A DNA stretch of 64,000 nucleotides from Ascarosepion bandense (Eukaryota > Mollusca > Cephalopoda > Sepiida > Sepiidae): positions 3,158,501 through 3,222,500 of the forward strand of contig JBBBDQ010001156.1 of the NCBI GenBank assembly GCA_037127315.1. The letters are read 5' to 3'. Below, piece after piece: positions 31,476 through 41,905 of this stretch. A program made the translations under genes and the position numbers. The notes under the pieces were generated by a model that ran no database searches, was not told where the DNA came from, and was given only the letters and a program-made list of their open reading frames with translations. Positions within the stretch are counted from its first letter, which is position 1; each line of letters starts with the position of its first letter.

Positions 31476-32277
31476 AGTATGAATAGACTGAGAAATATAA
31501 AACTATTGTTTTTACCGCCATCGAAAGAATATGAAGAGAAAGAAATGTACAAAAAATAATTAATAATATTAATGTGTCGTTATTTTAATATATGTGGAAA
31601 ATAGTTCTCTTTTTAGTTGTTTCGTTTTGTTTTTCTTCCCTCATTATTATAATTACTTGTGTGCTTTTCCTTTATTTTTTTGTTTGCTTAATTGTTTTTA
31701 TTTATTTATTCTTTCAATATTATTTGTAAAAACCTGTTTTAAACATTCTATTACAAATGTCTTCCAAGCATAAATTAAACAACGACGATAAAAATAAAAT
31801 AAAAAGAAATTGTGTCCAATCGAGAGAAAAGCAATGGCTAAGGTTATTAATTCACTGGCTTTAGTATTCATGATTAATCGAACTGGGTGTGATAATATCG
31901 CCGAAGATTTAACGTCCTTTCTGTTGGATGATTTCTCTAACAGCTTTTTCTGCCCTAATTTTGCCATGCAAAATACTGCTTCGTTAATGCTTTCTCAATC
32001 ATTGATACAGAATTCATGTAAATTGCCTCTTGTAAATGTAAGCACGGGGAGTTTTAGCTGAATTGCATAAACAAACACTTCCTCGAGAAAACTCATCTTT
32101 GATTCCTAACTGAAATTACCACTCACCTCTCTATTTCTCATAATTTCTTATGTCTCTTTAGAGTTTAAATGATAGCTACCCTCCACAATTTCCTGTCTTT
32201 TCCTTCTTTCCTCGTTTTCGACTTTGCCTTGTATTTGTGATTTTCGCCTCTTCAGTAATTTACTCAGTGTGTTAGCA
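31476..32277. other. No recognised feature
   Basis: AT-rich. Overlapping short frames near 31700-32060 on both strands are unremarkable. Confidence 0.45.
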
Positions 32278-32540
32278 TCAGTCCAGTTATTCAACCCATT
32301 GCCATTGATACACGTTTGAGCGATAATGTCTTTTTCGAGACAGGACTAACTAGGAGAAAGATTTTTCTGCGGTAAACTGGTTGCCAACCAATCTGTCCTG
32401 ATGTTCAATTAATAGCCGGATGAAGAATAGATGGATTAGTACCTTTCTTAAATGAATAAAACAGATTCGAACGGAATTCGAACTCGGCTCTCCGATTTCT
32501 AAATTCAGAACCGATATCCATTACAAAACAATTCGTTGCG
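32278..32540 (-). mobile_element. SINE1, diverged
   Basis: TGATACACGTTTGAGCGATA, GCGGTAAACTGGTTGCCAAC, CCAATCTGTCCTGATG and the head CGGAATTCGAACTCGGCTC followed by GAACCGATATCCATTAC. Small internal deletions. Confidence 0.8.
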
Positions 32541-32839
32541 AACGAACTTGAACGTTAATGCAAAATTTACTCTTCCTACCGACGTACATTCACATTTTCA
32601 AGATTTATATGTTTTTATAAGACCTACATTGCGTGGTTTCGATCTATATGTAACTTTTAAAGATGCAGGTATATGTTTTACAAGACTTACAACGTCTGCT
32701 ATGAAAATAGATAGATGTTTTCAAGACAGCATCAAATAATGGTCCCTGTTGTAAGTTTTATAAACTATCATTTAGTGCTATTTCTAAAATCAGATTAATT
32801 ACATTGTAATGCGCAATACCCCGATTTGTGATGTTTTAT
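32541..32839. other. No recognised feature
   Basis: Short AT-rich interval without any identifiable signal. Confidence 0.45.
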
Positions 32840-33310
32840 TATATTGCATGCTTTAAAAAAGCTAAGCAAAGTAATAAGAAATAGGAAAACTTCCTCAGAA
32901 AAACAGAAAATATTAATGAACTGCATGTAGGTTAATTTTTCTATATGGCAGTGAATAAAGATGCTGTGGTTCTACAATTGAAATCTGGTTCTACAGTAGG
33001 ATGCTTACTGAACATGCGAACAACGGTGACATTTTTGAGAAAACGGAAAGAAAAAGAACACTGGAAATTACCATCTAAAAGAGACAGTTTAAATTTTTTG
33101 GTCACCAAGTGAGGAAAGAGGAATTAGAAAATTTGACACTGTCAGGTCATGTTGAAGGCCAGAGAAGCAGGGAGTTGCAGAGGATAACCTACTTAAAGGA
33201 CTAGTGTAAATGGTTGGCAGAAGAGAGCAAAAATAAGAAAAAACTACTAAGAGCTACAAAAAGACAGGAAATTATGGTGAGCTTTGATCGCCTACATCCT
33301 GAAGAGGATC
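32840..33310 (+). pseudogene. LINE A copy, degraded
   Basis: GCTAAGCAAAGTAATAAGAA, TATATGGCAGTGAATAAAGA, a partly duplicated CTGTGGTTCTACA/TCTGGTTCTACAG, GAACATGCGAACAACGGTGA, AGGAAAGAGGAATTAGAAAA and the end GATCGCCTACATCCTGAAG. Many frameshifts; lacks the AAG tail. Confidence 0.7.
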
Positions 33311-33599
33311 TAGTCCGAACCAGAATATTGGTTGCCATAACAGATTGCCATCAATTCCCTTTATTGTTATTTATTTCTAGAAATGATAAATTTTTATTTT
33401 CGCAAAAAACAAACCAGCGGGAAAAAATACATAACACTGCAACATTGAAAGCGTTAAATAGATTTCTCGCCTGTTTTTGATATGCTCTGGAGAGCAGAGT
33501 TCCAATTCCAGTCGGGTTTCTTATATTACCTTATGCGAAGTGAAAGGAGTGAAAGTGAAAGAAGACTGAGAATGGTGAGGATTGAAGAAAGGAAAAAAT

Positions 33600-33745
33600 A
33601 TTAACAGGGTTCAAGTAGACTGTATATGGAGATTGACGTTGAATTTAAATTTTTCAAGATTTTAATTACCAAGAAAGCAGAAAGAAGATTCTTAGGGTGG
33701 AAGTGTAATAAATGAAACTGTTGGAGTGAAAGAGGTGGTTGTATT
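33600..33745 (-). pseudogene. LINE C fragment, very degraded
   Basis: TTGAATTTAAATTTTTCAAG, AGGGTGGAAGTGTAATAAAT, AACTGTTGGAGTGAAAG and GTATTTTGCC align weakly with the LINE C segment at 43150-43265 (AAGCTGTTGGAGTAGAAAC; CATTTTATCGG). Confidence 0.4.
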
Positions 33746-33789
33746 TTGCCATTCAAGAATAAAATAATGAGACTTAATTGCCAATCTAG

Positions 33790-34033
33790 TCAATCAGTTA
33801 ATAACGCTTGGACGAGATTAGGCAGATTTTTCTGCAGTAGGTTGCCATTACTTTATGCGGTAGACCGATTGCCAATCAAGAATACAGAACCCAATCTGTC
33901 CTGCTATTTATCCCATAGCTGGGCAAGAAGAGATAGATTAATATGTTTCTCAATGGTATTTGTATGTAAGCGAATTAAACAAATATGACTGGAATTTGAA
34001 TTCTGCTCTCCGATCTCACATTACGAGTCTGCA
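33790..34033 (-). mobile_element. SINE1, diverged
   Basis: CAATCAGTTAATAACGCTTG, GCAGTAGGTTGCCATTAC, CAATCTGTCCTGCTATTTA and a decayed head GGAATTTGAATTCTGCTC ending ACGAGTCTGCAT. Confidence 0.78.
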
Positions 34034-34040
34034 TCTATTA

Positions 34041-34734
34041 AAGGAAAAGATTCTGAGAACCCTAGAAATTATGGCAGGATTCATCATCGGAGGCCACATT
34101 TTAAACAATATAAGGTACGCAGATGATACAGTGTTGATAGCAGACACAGAAAGGAAGCTACAACACCTTCTACAGAAGATAGCTGAAGAGAGTGACAAGA
34201 AAGGACTATAAATAAACTGTAAGAAAACCAAAAGCATTGTCATCAGCAAAAAGGACAGCCCAAAATGCCAAATACAGGTGCGGGACGCTAAAATCAAGCA
34301 GGTAAAAAAGTTTAAATACCTGGGAAGTGTTCTAACGAAGGACGGAAAGTGCGACGCAGAAATCCGAAGGCGAATTGGCATGGCGAAGGAGGCATTCCAG
34401 AAGTTGAGTAAAGTATTAAACAGGACAATTTCGCTAGAAACAACGAGAAGAGTACTGGATTGCTATGTGATGTCAATTCTTCAATATGGCAGTGAATGCT
34501 GGACAATATCTTCGAAGATGAAAGAAAAACTTGAAGCAGCTGAAATGAGGTTCTACAGAAGGATGCTGCGGATATCATGGACCGAGCATGTGAGCAATGA
34601 TAATGTATTGCAAAGAATGGAAACGAGAAGGAAGTGACAGCTAAATTTCCTGGGATATGCCACCAGGAATAGGGAAATTTGGAAAGGCATGATCGCCTAC
34701 GTCCTGAAAGGACAGGGCACACAAAAGAAGAAGC
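34041..34734 (+). pseudogene. LINE A copy containing the RT YADD box
   Basis: Two open pieces. The first (to the TAA at 34209-34211) has GFIIGGHILNNIRYADDTVL, the RT catalytic motif C of a non-LTR reverse transcriptase, then ADTERKLQHLLQKIAEESDK. The second (about 34278-34637) has VKKFKYLGSVLTKDGKC, RRIGMAKEAFQKLSKVL, YVMSILQYGSECWTISSKMK and FYRRMLRISWTEHVSND. After a stop near 34635 about 190 bp of the C-terminal coding region is deleted and the end GATCGCCTACGTCCTGAAAG, GGGCACACAAAAGAAG follows. TCTATTA on each side (34034-34040 and 34735-34741) may be the target duplication. Confidence 0.82.
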
Positions 34735-34882
34735 TCTATTACTCCACAATTAGTCAGTCAGTTAAGTGTTTTTTTCAAGAGTAGCTGCCAAATTTACTTT
34801 GGTTTATCGTATTTGATACTGAAACAGGAGCAAATGTTTGTGTCATCTAAATAAACATCTAGTTGGGAAATTATGACATCAT

Positions 34883-35180
34883 TCAGTCAGTTGAGTGCCA
34901 TACGTGATCCATGCTTTGGCGATCATGTCACAAAAGAGACATGACTGACTGGGGGAAAATTATTCCGCAGTAGGTTGTCATTACTTTCCGCGGTAGACTG
35001 GTTGCCAGCCATGGCTATGTGACCCAATCTGTCCTGTTACATAATCTATAACTGGAGGGAAGATTTTAAAAAATAATACATATCTGAAAGGGTATTTGTG
35101 CGTAAGTGAATGCAAGGAATTCAACTGGAATTCGAACTCTCCCCGATTTCTCGTTCCGAGCCGATATCTAACGCAGTGAT
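34883..35180 (-). mobile_element. SINE1, full length
   Basis: From CAGTCAGTTGAGTGCCATAC through the GAGACATGACTGACTGGG block, GCAGTAGGTTGTCATTAC and ATTTGTGCGTAAGTGAATGC to the head GGAATTCGAACTCTCCCCG and CCGAGCCGATATCTAACG. Confidence 0.88.
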
Positions 35181-35702
35181 GACCTAAAGGTGATAAGTAA
35201 TGATCATCACTATTCTATGACTGCTTCATTCGTATAAAATGTTCTGAAAGTGACCTTCATTGCATGATTTGTTAGGAACGATTAGATTAAAGCAAACATT
35301 CATCCTTTGGCACCGTATTCTTTGAGATTGCATGTCTTCAGGTTTCCATAAGGATGATGTTTGCGTCAAGTGTAACAAGAACATACACAGGCTTGTTTGC
35401 CTTTCCCGTTTTTTCGTTTTCCAAATTCATTCTTGTAGCAGAATATCCAATGAATTTTCAATTCTTGCGTGATCATTTCTATTTGTGTAATGTTCCTAAG
35501 CTAATTTCTCACTATTTAGGTTTTTCATTGGTTCTTTTTTTTACGGATTTTCACCCTTTTGCATTTATTTAAAGCCAGATTTTTTATTATAAATTCGTTT
35601 TTTGTTTTTTGTTTTTAAACGACTTATCAAACTTATCAATCTTATTTAAATACAGAAAAGATATCAAGAATATTTTGATATTTAATTATGATTTAGTGAC
35701 AC
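35181..35702. other. No recognised feature
   Basis: The frame at 35354-35572 is Phe/Leu-rich by composition only. Confidence 0.45.
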
Positions 35703-36000
35703 AAGGCTTGCTAACTGATACCATAGCTGGAGGGTAGAAGAGGTGGATTCATATCTTTCTCAAGGGTGGGGGCACCTCAACGTGGGGTAATGGTTAGGAA
35801 ACTTGTTTCACTATAACAATTACGACTGAGTAGCGCGACCAATCTTCACCGGTTGCTCTATATTTTTTGCCTTAGGCCAAACCGAAACTATGCTTCGAAA
35901 ACCACCATACCTTTTTAAATGCCATTTGCGCGTATGTGAATTGAAATGTGGCTCTCCAATTAACAATTCCGAGCTATTTTCCATTACACCATCCAAGCAG
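35703..36000 (-). mobile_element. SINE1 interrupted by a SINE2-like insert
   Basis: SINE1 body CATAGCTGGAGGGTAGAAGA and TTTCTCAAGGGT (to about 35767) stops abruptly. It resumes at about 35925 with ATTTGCGCGTATGTGAATTG and a decayed head GAGCTATTTTCCATTACACC. In intact copies AAGGGT and ATTTGCGCG are adjacent. Confidence 0.75.
35768..35924 (+). mobile_element. SINE2-like insert
   Basis: CAACGTGGGGTAATGGTTAG, GAAACTTGTTTCACTATAAC and AATTACGACTGAGT follow the tRNA-like head of SINE2 (GTGGTGTAATGGTTAACAAG...AATTACCACTGAGT). The B box is decayed. Its 3' part does not match the other SINE2 copies. Confidence 0.6.
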
Positions 36001-36967
36001 TCAATCATCTCACTCACCAACCTCGACGTTGTTTGACTTCGATGATCATACGGGAATCGATGTGGTCATAGGTATGAGTACTATCTTTGTATTATTTCGA
36101 AAAATTGTTCTCATCTTGGTTGATATAGATGTTATTATGGACACAACGTTTCGACCAAATAACACTCTGCTCATCATCAGGCATCTACTGATTGGTTGAT
36201 ATGGATTAACAATTATTTTGATATCTTATGATATAATTATTATTCATATTGTTATATATATCATGTAAAATAATGAAAAAGGTGTTGACAATTACTCATC
36301 TCAGCAATGAAATACTAAATTATAAAAGTGGTACAAAACCACTATCATAATTAGATGCCAAAATCATCTGACACTCAATATAAAAGGCTCCATAAATACA
36401 CCGCTGATTTCCTTCAGAAAGGTGGCTTAATGAAAATAAGAGTTGGTCATACATGTGTTACTATCATCTAGCGGTTATGAGTTTAATCCAACAGGAACGA
36501 ACAATAACTGATATGACAGGATATATCACAATAATCAACAGATCATGTTTATTTCTTGTATTGCTTTCAGTTTTTTATTTTGATAATTTATTTTAAATAC
36601 TTTCTGCTTTAGCTTTTGAGTCAACGAAAAGTTTGGGAGCACTCTCAGTTAAAAATAGAAACGAAATCTAAAATTTTCATTGAATTGATTTTTATTTGAA
36701 CCACATTGAATTAAACAAGTGACGTAAAAAATTGTGCCTAATTCAAGTGCGAAATATTTAAACCAGAGCCAACGATGTTTTTAATTATAATTTAAAATGG
36801 AGAGGAGATATTTTTTTAATGAAAATGAAGCCTTTTCCTTTCAACTGAAGTAATATTTATTTTACCTTATTTCTCCGTGTATTTTTCCTTCTAAGTGCAA
36901 ATGGTTTCTTTTTCCCCCATTACAGGGTTTCGCAGAAAAATAGTCAGAAATATAAGAGAAAAAAGGT

Positions 36968-36970
<3 letters not shown>
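36001..36970. other. No firm feature
   Basis: At 36060-36200 the words TCTTTGTATTATTTCG, ACAACGTTTCGACC and CTGCTCATCATCAGGC recall the body of SINE3 (CGTTTCGGTCG, CTTCTTCAG) but without its head, so a distant relative is possible. The rest is AT-rich and unremarkable. Confidence 0.35.

Positions 36971-37010
<40 letters not shown>
36971..37010. repeat. (GA)n microsatellite
   Basis: About 20 GA units. Confidence 0.95.
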
Positions 37011-37011
<1 letters not shown>

Positions 37012-37559
37012 GCAAGACGAAAATGAAAAAGAAATAATTTTAAAAATAAATTATTGTCGAGTCCTGGGTTGCATTGAATAAATTACCCGACTCCTAACGA
37101 AAGAAGCTTTTAACGAAAACGTCGACACAAGAACTGAAGATATCACACATTTTATCGTGCGATTTTAATAAACCGTTTCTTGGTAATGTTTTTAGAAGAG
37201 CTTGGACAGAGAGAGAAAGTAATTGCAATAATCCAGACATGATGATTATCTTTTAAAGATGCACAACACAAGACGAAGAATCTAATTATAATACAAAAAC
37301 GAGTTGTCTGATTCATAAATATTGCTTTTTTTTTCAAATCAATCCAAACATTGATTGAATATTTCTCGGAGTTACTTTTATAGCGAGATTTTTTTGTTCG
37401 TGAACATCTACTCCTAATAAATTTTATTTTGTTATTATTATGTCTCATTCAAGATGTATATGGCTATCGATAGTTTCCCTTAATATGATCGATAACTATT
37501 TGGAAGATGTAAAGAAATGATTTCATAAATTTTTTGTAAAAGTTTTAACAGCCTAAAAT
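37011..37559. other. No recognised feature
   Basis: AT-rich; a minus-strand frame of 98 codons (37152-37448) has no recognisable content. Confidence 0.45.
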
Positions 37560-38538
37560 TCTCTCCTGGCAGCATACGGACAGGTAACGAAGTTAGCAGA
37601 TATACAAAGATAGAAAGGGGCGTAAGACAAGGATGCGTCTTTTTACCGGATCTGTTCAACTTGTACAGCGACAATATTTTGAAGACTATAGATGCTACAC
37701 AAAGCTTTGTTATCGGAGGCCGCAATTTGAATAACATAAGGTATGCAGATGATAGAATGCTGATTGCAGACACGGAAAGAAAACCACTGAACCTCCTACA
37801 GAAGGTAGCTGAGGAGAGTGACAAAAAAAGGACTACAAATAAACAGCAAGAAAACTGAATGCATTGTCATCATCAAAAATAACAACCCAAAATGACAAAT
37901 AGTTAGGAGATACTAGAATCAAGCAAGTACAAAAGTTTAAATAGCTAGGAAGTGTTCTAACAGATGGAAAGTGCGACACAGAGATCAGAAGGTGAATTGG
38001 CATGGCAAAGGACGCCTTCCAGATGCTGAGTAAAGTACTAAGACACAGGAAAATTCCCCTAGAAACAAAGAAGAGAGTGCTAGATTGCTATGTGATGTAA
38101 GTTCTTCAATACGGCAGTGAATGCTGAACAATATCAGCTAAGATGAGGAAAAAACTTCAGCAAGCGGAAATGTGGTTCTACAGAAGGATACTGCGGATAT
38201 CATGGACCGAACATGTGAGCAATGATGAGATTTTGGAAAGAATTGCATTGAAAAGAAAACTAATAGTGAACATCAGGAAGAGACAACTAAAGTTCCTGGA
38301 ACATGCAATGAAGAAGGAGGGCTTGGAGAACCTGATACTGACGGACCAGATAGAAGGAGAAAGAGACAGAGAAAGGCAGCGGATAACATATTTGAAGGGC
38401 CTGATCAGGTGAATGACAGAACGGGGTTGCGTGAAGTAACAGAAGAAAACATATTGAGAGCCACTAGAGATAGGGAGACGTGGAGAGCCATGATCGCCTA
38501 CGTCCTGAAAGGATAGAGCACATAGAAGAAGAAGAAGA
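37560..38538 (+). pseudogene. LINE A copy 1 of a head-to-tail run
   Basis: The longest LINE A segment in the window, reaching further 5' than others: YTKIERGVRQGCVFLPDLFN (RT motif before the catalytic box), then FVIGGRNLNNIRYADDRMLI (YADD box intact), ADTERKPLNLLQKVAEESDK. The connector is broken by several stops, and the C-terminal part ISWTEHVSNDEILERI and LILTDQIEGERDRERQRITY follows. It ends CTGAAAGGATAGAGCACATA and (GAA)n at about 38522-38539. Two or three in-frame stops and frameshifts make it inactive. Confidence 0.85.
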
Positions 38539-38539
38539 A

Positions 38540-39415
38540 GATGTTATGTCAGGATTTGTCATCTGAGTCCACAATTTGAATAACGGTACGCAAACATTAC
38601 CGTGATGATTGCAGACCCAGAAAGGAAACTACAAGACCTCCTACAGAAGGTAGCTGAAGAGAATGACAAAAAAGCATTACAGATAAACTGCAAGAATACC
38701 GAATGCATAGTCATCAGCAAAAAGAAAAGCCCAAAATGTCAAATACATTTGGAGGATACTAAAATCAAGCAGGTACAAAAGTTTAAATACTTGGGAAGTG
38801 TTATGATGGAGGACGGAAAGTGCGACACAGAGATCCGAAGGCGAATTGGCATGGCGAAGGACGCGTTCCTGAAGTTGAGTAAAGTATTAAGAGACAATAA
38901 ACTTTCACTAGAAACAAAGAAGAGAATACTATATTGTTATGTGATGTCAGTTCTTCAATATGGCAGTGAAGTCTGGACAATATCATCAAAGATGACGGTA
39001 AAACTGGAAGCAGCTGAAATGTGGTTCTAGAGAAGGATGCTTCGTATATTGTGGACCGAACATATGAACAATGATGAGGTTTTGGAAAGAATGGAAACGA
39101 AAAGGAAATTAATATTGAGCATCAGAAAGTGACGACTGAAGTTCCTGGGACATGTAATGAGGAAGGAGGCCTTGGAGAACCTGATACTCACAGGCCAGAT
39201 AGAGAGAAAAAGAGACAGGGGAAAGCAGCGGATAACATATTTGAAGTGCCTGATCAGATAGATGACAGAATGGAAGTTGCGTGGTTTTAGGAGATAGTGT
39301 GCTCAGAGCCACCAGGAATAGGGAGACGTGGAAGGCCATAATCGCCTACGTCCTAAAAAGACTAGGCACATAGAAGAAGAAGAAGAAGAAGAAGAAGAAG
39401 AAGAAGAAGAAGAAG
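38540..39415 (+). pseudogene. LINE A copy 2 of a head-to-tail run
   Basis: Begins immediately after the AAG tract of copy 1, at a site equivalent to the middle of the RT (a ATGTCAGGATTTGTCATC start; the YADD codons are lost by a small deletion). A 142-codon open piece (38602-39030) carries NTECIVISKKKSPKCQIHLE, FKYLGSVMMEDGKCDTEIRR and QYGSEVWTISSKM. A TAG then replaces the following Tyr codon. It ends GGCACATAG with about fifteen AAG/GAA units (39372-39418). Confidence 0.85.
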
Positions 39416-39418
39416 AAG

Positions 39419-39520
39419 ATAACACAGTGTTGATAACAGATACTGAAAGAAAATTACTTTAAATCCTACAGGTAAAGAAAGAAAGTGAGAAGACGGGATT
39501 AAACATTGTTTGAGAAAATG
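39419..39520 (+). pseudogene. LINE A copy 3 (short) of a head-to-tail run
   Basis: Directly after the second AAG tract: ATAACACAGTGTTGATAACA, GATACTGAAAGAAAATTAC, a decayed match to the segment just after the YADD box (GATGATACAGTGTTGATAGC, GACACAGAAAGG at 34.1 kb). It fades within about 100 bp. Confidence 0.65.
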
Positions 39521-39644
39521 TAGATATTTTTGTTGTACTCTGTACAAGACAAATTTCGTTTACTTTAGCACGAAAAGAATATATTCATCTCTTCCCTCCC
39601 AACCCCTAATATAGGTCTTAGTGTAAATTTGACCGGTCTAAATG

Positions 39645-40172
39645 AATGAGTTTGAGTTTTGTTTAATGGCATATCAACCTATGTGAGTTATTTAATGCAA
39701 CAAATTTAGAGTTTTAAGGGATGTTTTAATGTCCGATTATAATGAGAAGGTTGATTTAGTCAGATTTTGATGAATTTTTTTATTTTAGAAAACTGAAGAA
39801 GTCTTCTAGTTTTGCATTCAAAGCCGTATTGCTGGTAATAATTTTTTCCTTCAAAAATGTATTATGGCAATATTTTTTCCTTCAAAAATGTGTTATGGTA
39901 TTTTTTTCCTTCAGAAAATTCTTGTTAGTAATATTATTCCTTCAAAAATGTATATATTTCTATAAAAGTGTATATTTAAGCTTTTATAGTGTTTTTTACC
40001 CTAGTTTGGGTGTTAACTATTTGACCATAGCTGGGACACTAACAGGAGATACCACTCCAAGTTAGGGTGAACCTGGGAATAACAGCAATTAAAAGATGGT
40101 TCTATGCTCCTCACAACCTCCCAATCAGAGGCCTTGCTGCCGGATGCAGTTTACCGTCATATCCAGGAACCC
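39645..40172 (+). repeat. Dispersed repeat Y, copy 3
   Basis: Same landmarks as at 10935 (GTTTTGTTTAATGGCATATC; AACTATTTGACCATAGCTGG; CTCACAACCTCCCAATCAGA; GCAGTTTACCGTCATATCCA). The middle has three TTTTTTCCTTCAAAAATGT-type words in a local tandem expansion (about 39838-39960). Confidence 0.78.
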
Positions 40173-40603
40173 TAAAAGAATGAAAAACCTGGATTTTAAA
40201 ACCCGGTTCTTTTCTATTGCATAGAAATTTCAGTTTGCTAAACGTCTATATGATATATTGTTTTAACTTAATTCAAATCCCATTCTCGTGTCTTTCTATT
40301 TTCTTATTTAAAACGTAAACCAAGTAGTTTCTAAAGAATTAATAGATTTTATTTACCATTATTTCTTAATATACAAAACATTATATTTAGTGAATACAGA
40401 TGTTTGATTATGCATTAGTGTTTTGTATAAATTTAAGTCCAAGGTCTAATATGCTGATGATAATTTCAGGTAGTTCCCGACAAGGAAATATTTTACATTG
40501 TTAAAATGATTAAAAAATACTCCTTTCGTCTGAAATCTATAAAATCATTCTCTTAAAACAATTTTCAGAAAAATAAGCTGTTCAACCCCAGTAACTGTTA
40601 TAA
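40173..40603. other. No recognised feature
   Basis: AT-rich; no repeat or frame that I can support. Confidence 0.45.
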
Positions 40604-40742
40604 GTTTATCTAGTACTGATGGGTGTTTCTTTTTTAAATTTATCTAGTACTGATGGGTGTTTCTTTTTTAAATTTATCTAGTACTGATGGGTGTTTCTTT
40701 TTTAAATTTATCTAGTACTGATGGGTGTTTCTTCTTTAAATT
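40604..40742. repeat. 34-bp tandem repeat, 4 copies
   Basis: The unit starting TTTATCTAGTACTGATGGGT and ending in TTTCTTTTTTAAA repeats four times with a strict 34-bp period. Copies 1-3 are essentially identical and the fourth has one T to C change. Confidence 0.95.
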
Positions 40743-40794
40743 TTTATTTGGTTAATGTGGTATATCAACATCTTGATTATGTTTTTTTTAATTC

Positions 40795-41049
40795 AGTTCG
40801 AATTCCAGTTGAATTCCTTGCATTCACTTACGCACAAATACCCTTGGGAAAGGTATTAATCCGTCCCTTCCCTCCAGTTATGGGTTAAATAATAGGACGG
40901 ATTGGGTTCTATAGCCTTGGTCGGCAACCAGTCTACCGCAGAAAGCAATGGCAACCTACTGCGGGATAATCTTCTGCCCAGTCAGTCATGTCTCTTTCGA
41001 GACATGATCGCCCAAGCGTGTATCACGTATGGCACTTAACTGACTGACT
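40795..41049 (+). mobile_element. SINE1, lacking the A-box half of the head
   Basis: Starts at CAGTTCGAATTCCAGTTG (B box) and follows the family consensus closely to ATGGCACTTAACTGACTGAC. Its high similarity to the copies at 57.6 and 63.1 kb suggests a recent insertion. Confidence 0.9.
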
Positions 41050-41061
41050 TGCACACACGCG

Positions 41062-41103
<42 letters not shown>

Positions 41104-41113
41104 CATATGTATA

Positions 41114-41156
<43 letters not shown>

Positions 41157-41159
41157 AAG
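41050..41159. repeat. (AC)n-(TA)n-(TG)n palindromic microsatellite
   Basis: CTTGCACACACGCGAACACA leads into (AC)n, a short ATATATACATATGTATAT centre and (TG)n ending GTGTGCAAG, so the whole block can fold back on itself with arms of about 45 bp. Confidence 0.9.
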
Positions 41160-41222
41160 ACGATAATACCACTATGAGATAACGGTCTACTAGCAGTGTA
41201 TAGATTTCGCAAGTCTAATAGC

Positions 41223-41223
<1 letters not shown>

Positions 41224-41276
<53 letters not shown>

Positions 41277-41281
41277 CTATC
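41224..41281. repeat. (CT)n(CTAT)n microsatellite
   Basis: About 17 CT units followed by six CTAT units. Confidence 0.95.
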
Positions 41282-41905
41282 GTGTTGATGAAGGGGTCCT
41301 TTCTAGCTTTTTATTTGAAGTAGTTTATAACACCAAAACCTTTTCAAATATATGTTCGAACTTGCTTGGAAGCATAGCATTTATCTCTCTTTCCAGTGTC
41401 GATGAGGGGGGTTCTTTCGTTGAAAGACTGTGGGATGTCAAAATCTTTTCAAATATATTTTCGAATTCGTTATGAAGCACAGCATTCATCTCTCATTCAA
41501 GTGTTAATGTGGGGGGTTCTTCTTTTCATTACTTTGAAAGAGTGTGGGACGTCAAAACCTTTTCAAATATATTTTCGAACTTGTTTGAAAGCATAGCATT
41601 TATTTTTCTTTCAAGTGCCGATGAGCGGGGTCCTTCCTTGCCTTAATTTGAAAGAATGTGGGACGTCAAAACATTTTCAAATATATTTTCGAACTTGTTT
41701 GAAAGCATAGCATTTATTTTTCTTTCAAGTGCCGATGAGCGGGGTCCTTCCTTGCCTTAATTTGAAAGAATGTGGGACGTCAAAACATTTTCAAATATAT
41801 TTTCGAACTTGTTTGAAAGCATAGCATTTATCTCTCTTTTCAGTATTGAGGGGATACTTCCTAGCTTTTTATTTTAAGTAGTGTGGTACGTCAAAATCTT
41901 GATTT
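41282..41905. repeat. 114-bp tandem repeat, ~5.4 units
   Basis: The phase word TTTTCAAATATAT falls at 41341, 41446, 41560, 41674 and 41788, so the periods are 105, 114, 114, 114. Each unit also has GAACTTGTTTGAAAGCATAG and GGGACGTCAAAACATTTTC. Units from about 41590 to 41820 are almost identical, outer ones are diverged, the classic pattern of unequal exchange in the middle of an array. The plus-strand frame in it is not maintained across units. Confidence 0.92.

Noticed and set aside
41050..41159. Rho-independent terminator-like hairpin
   Set aside because: The hairpin is built from (AC)n and (TG)n microsatellites in a eukaryotic genome; a bacterial terminator makes no sense here.
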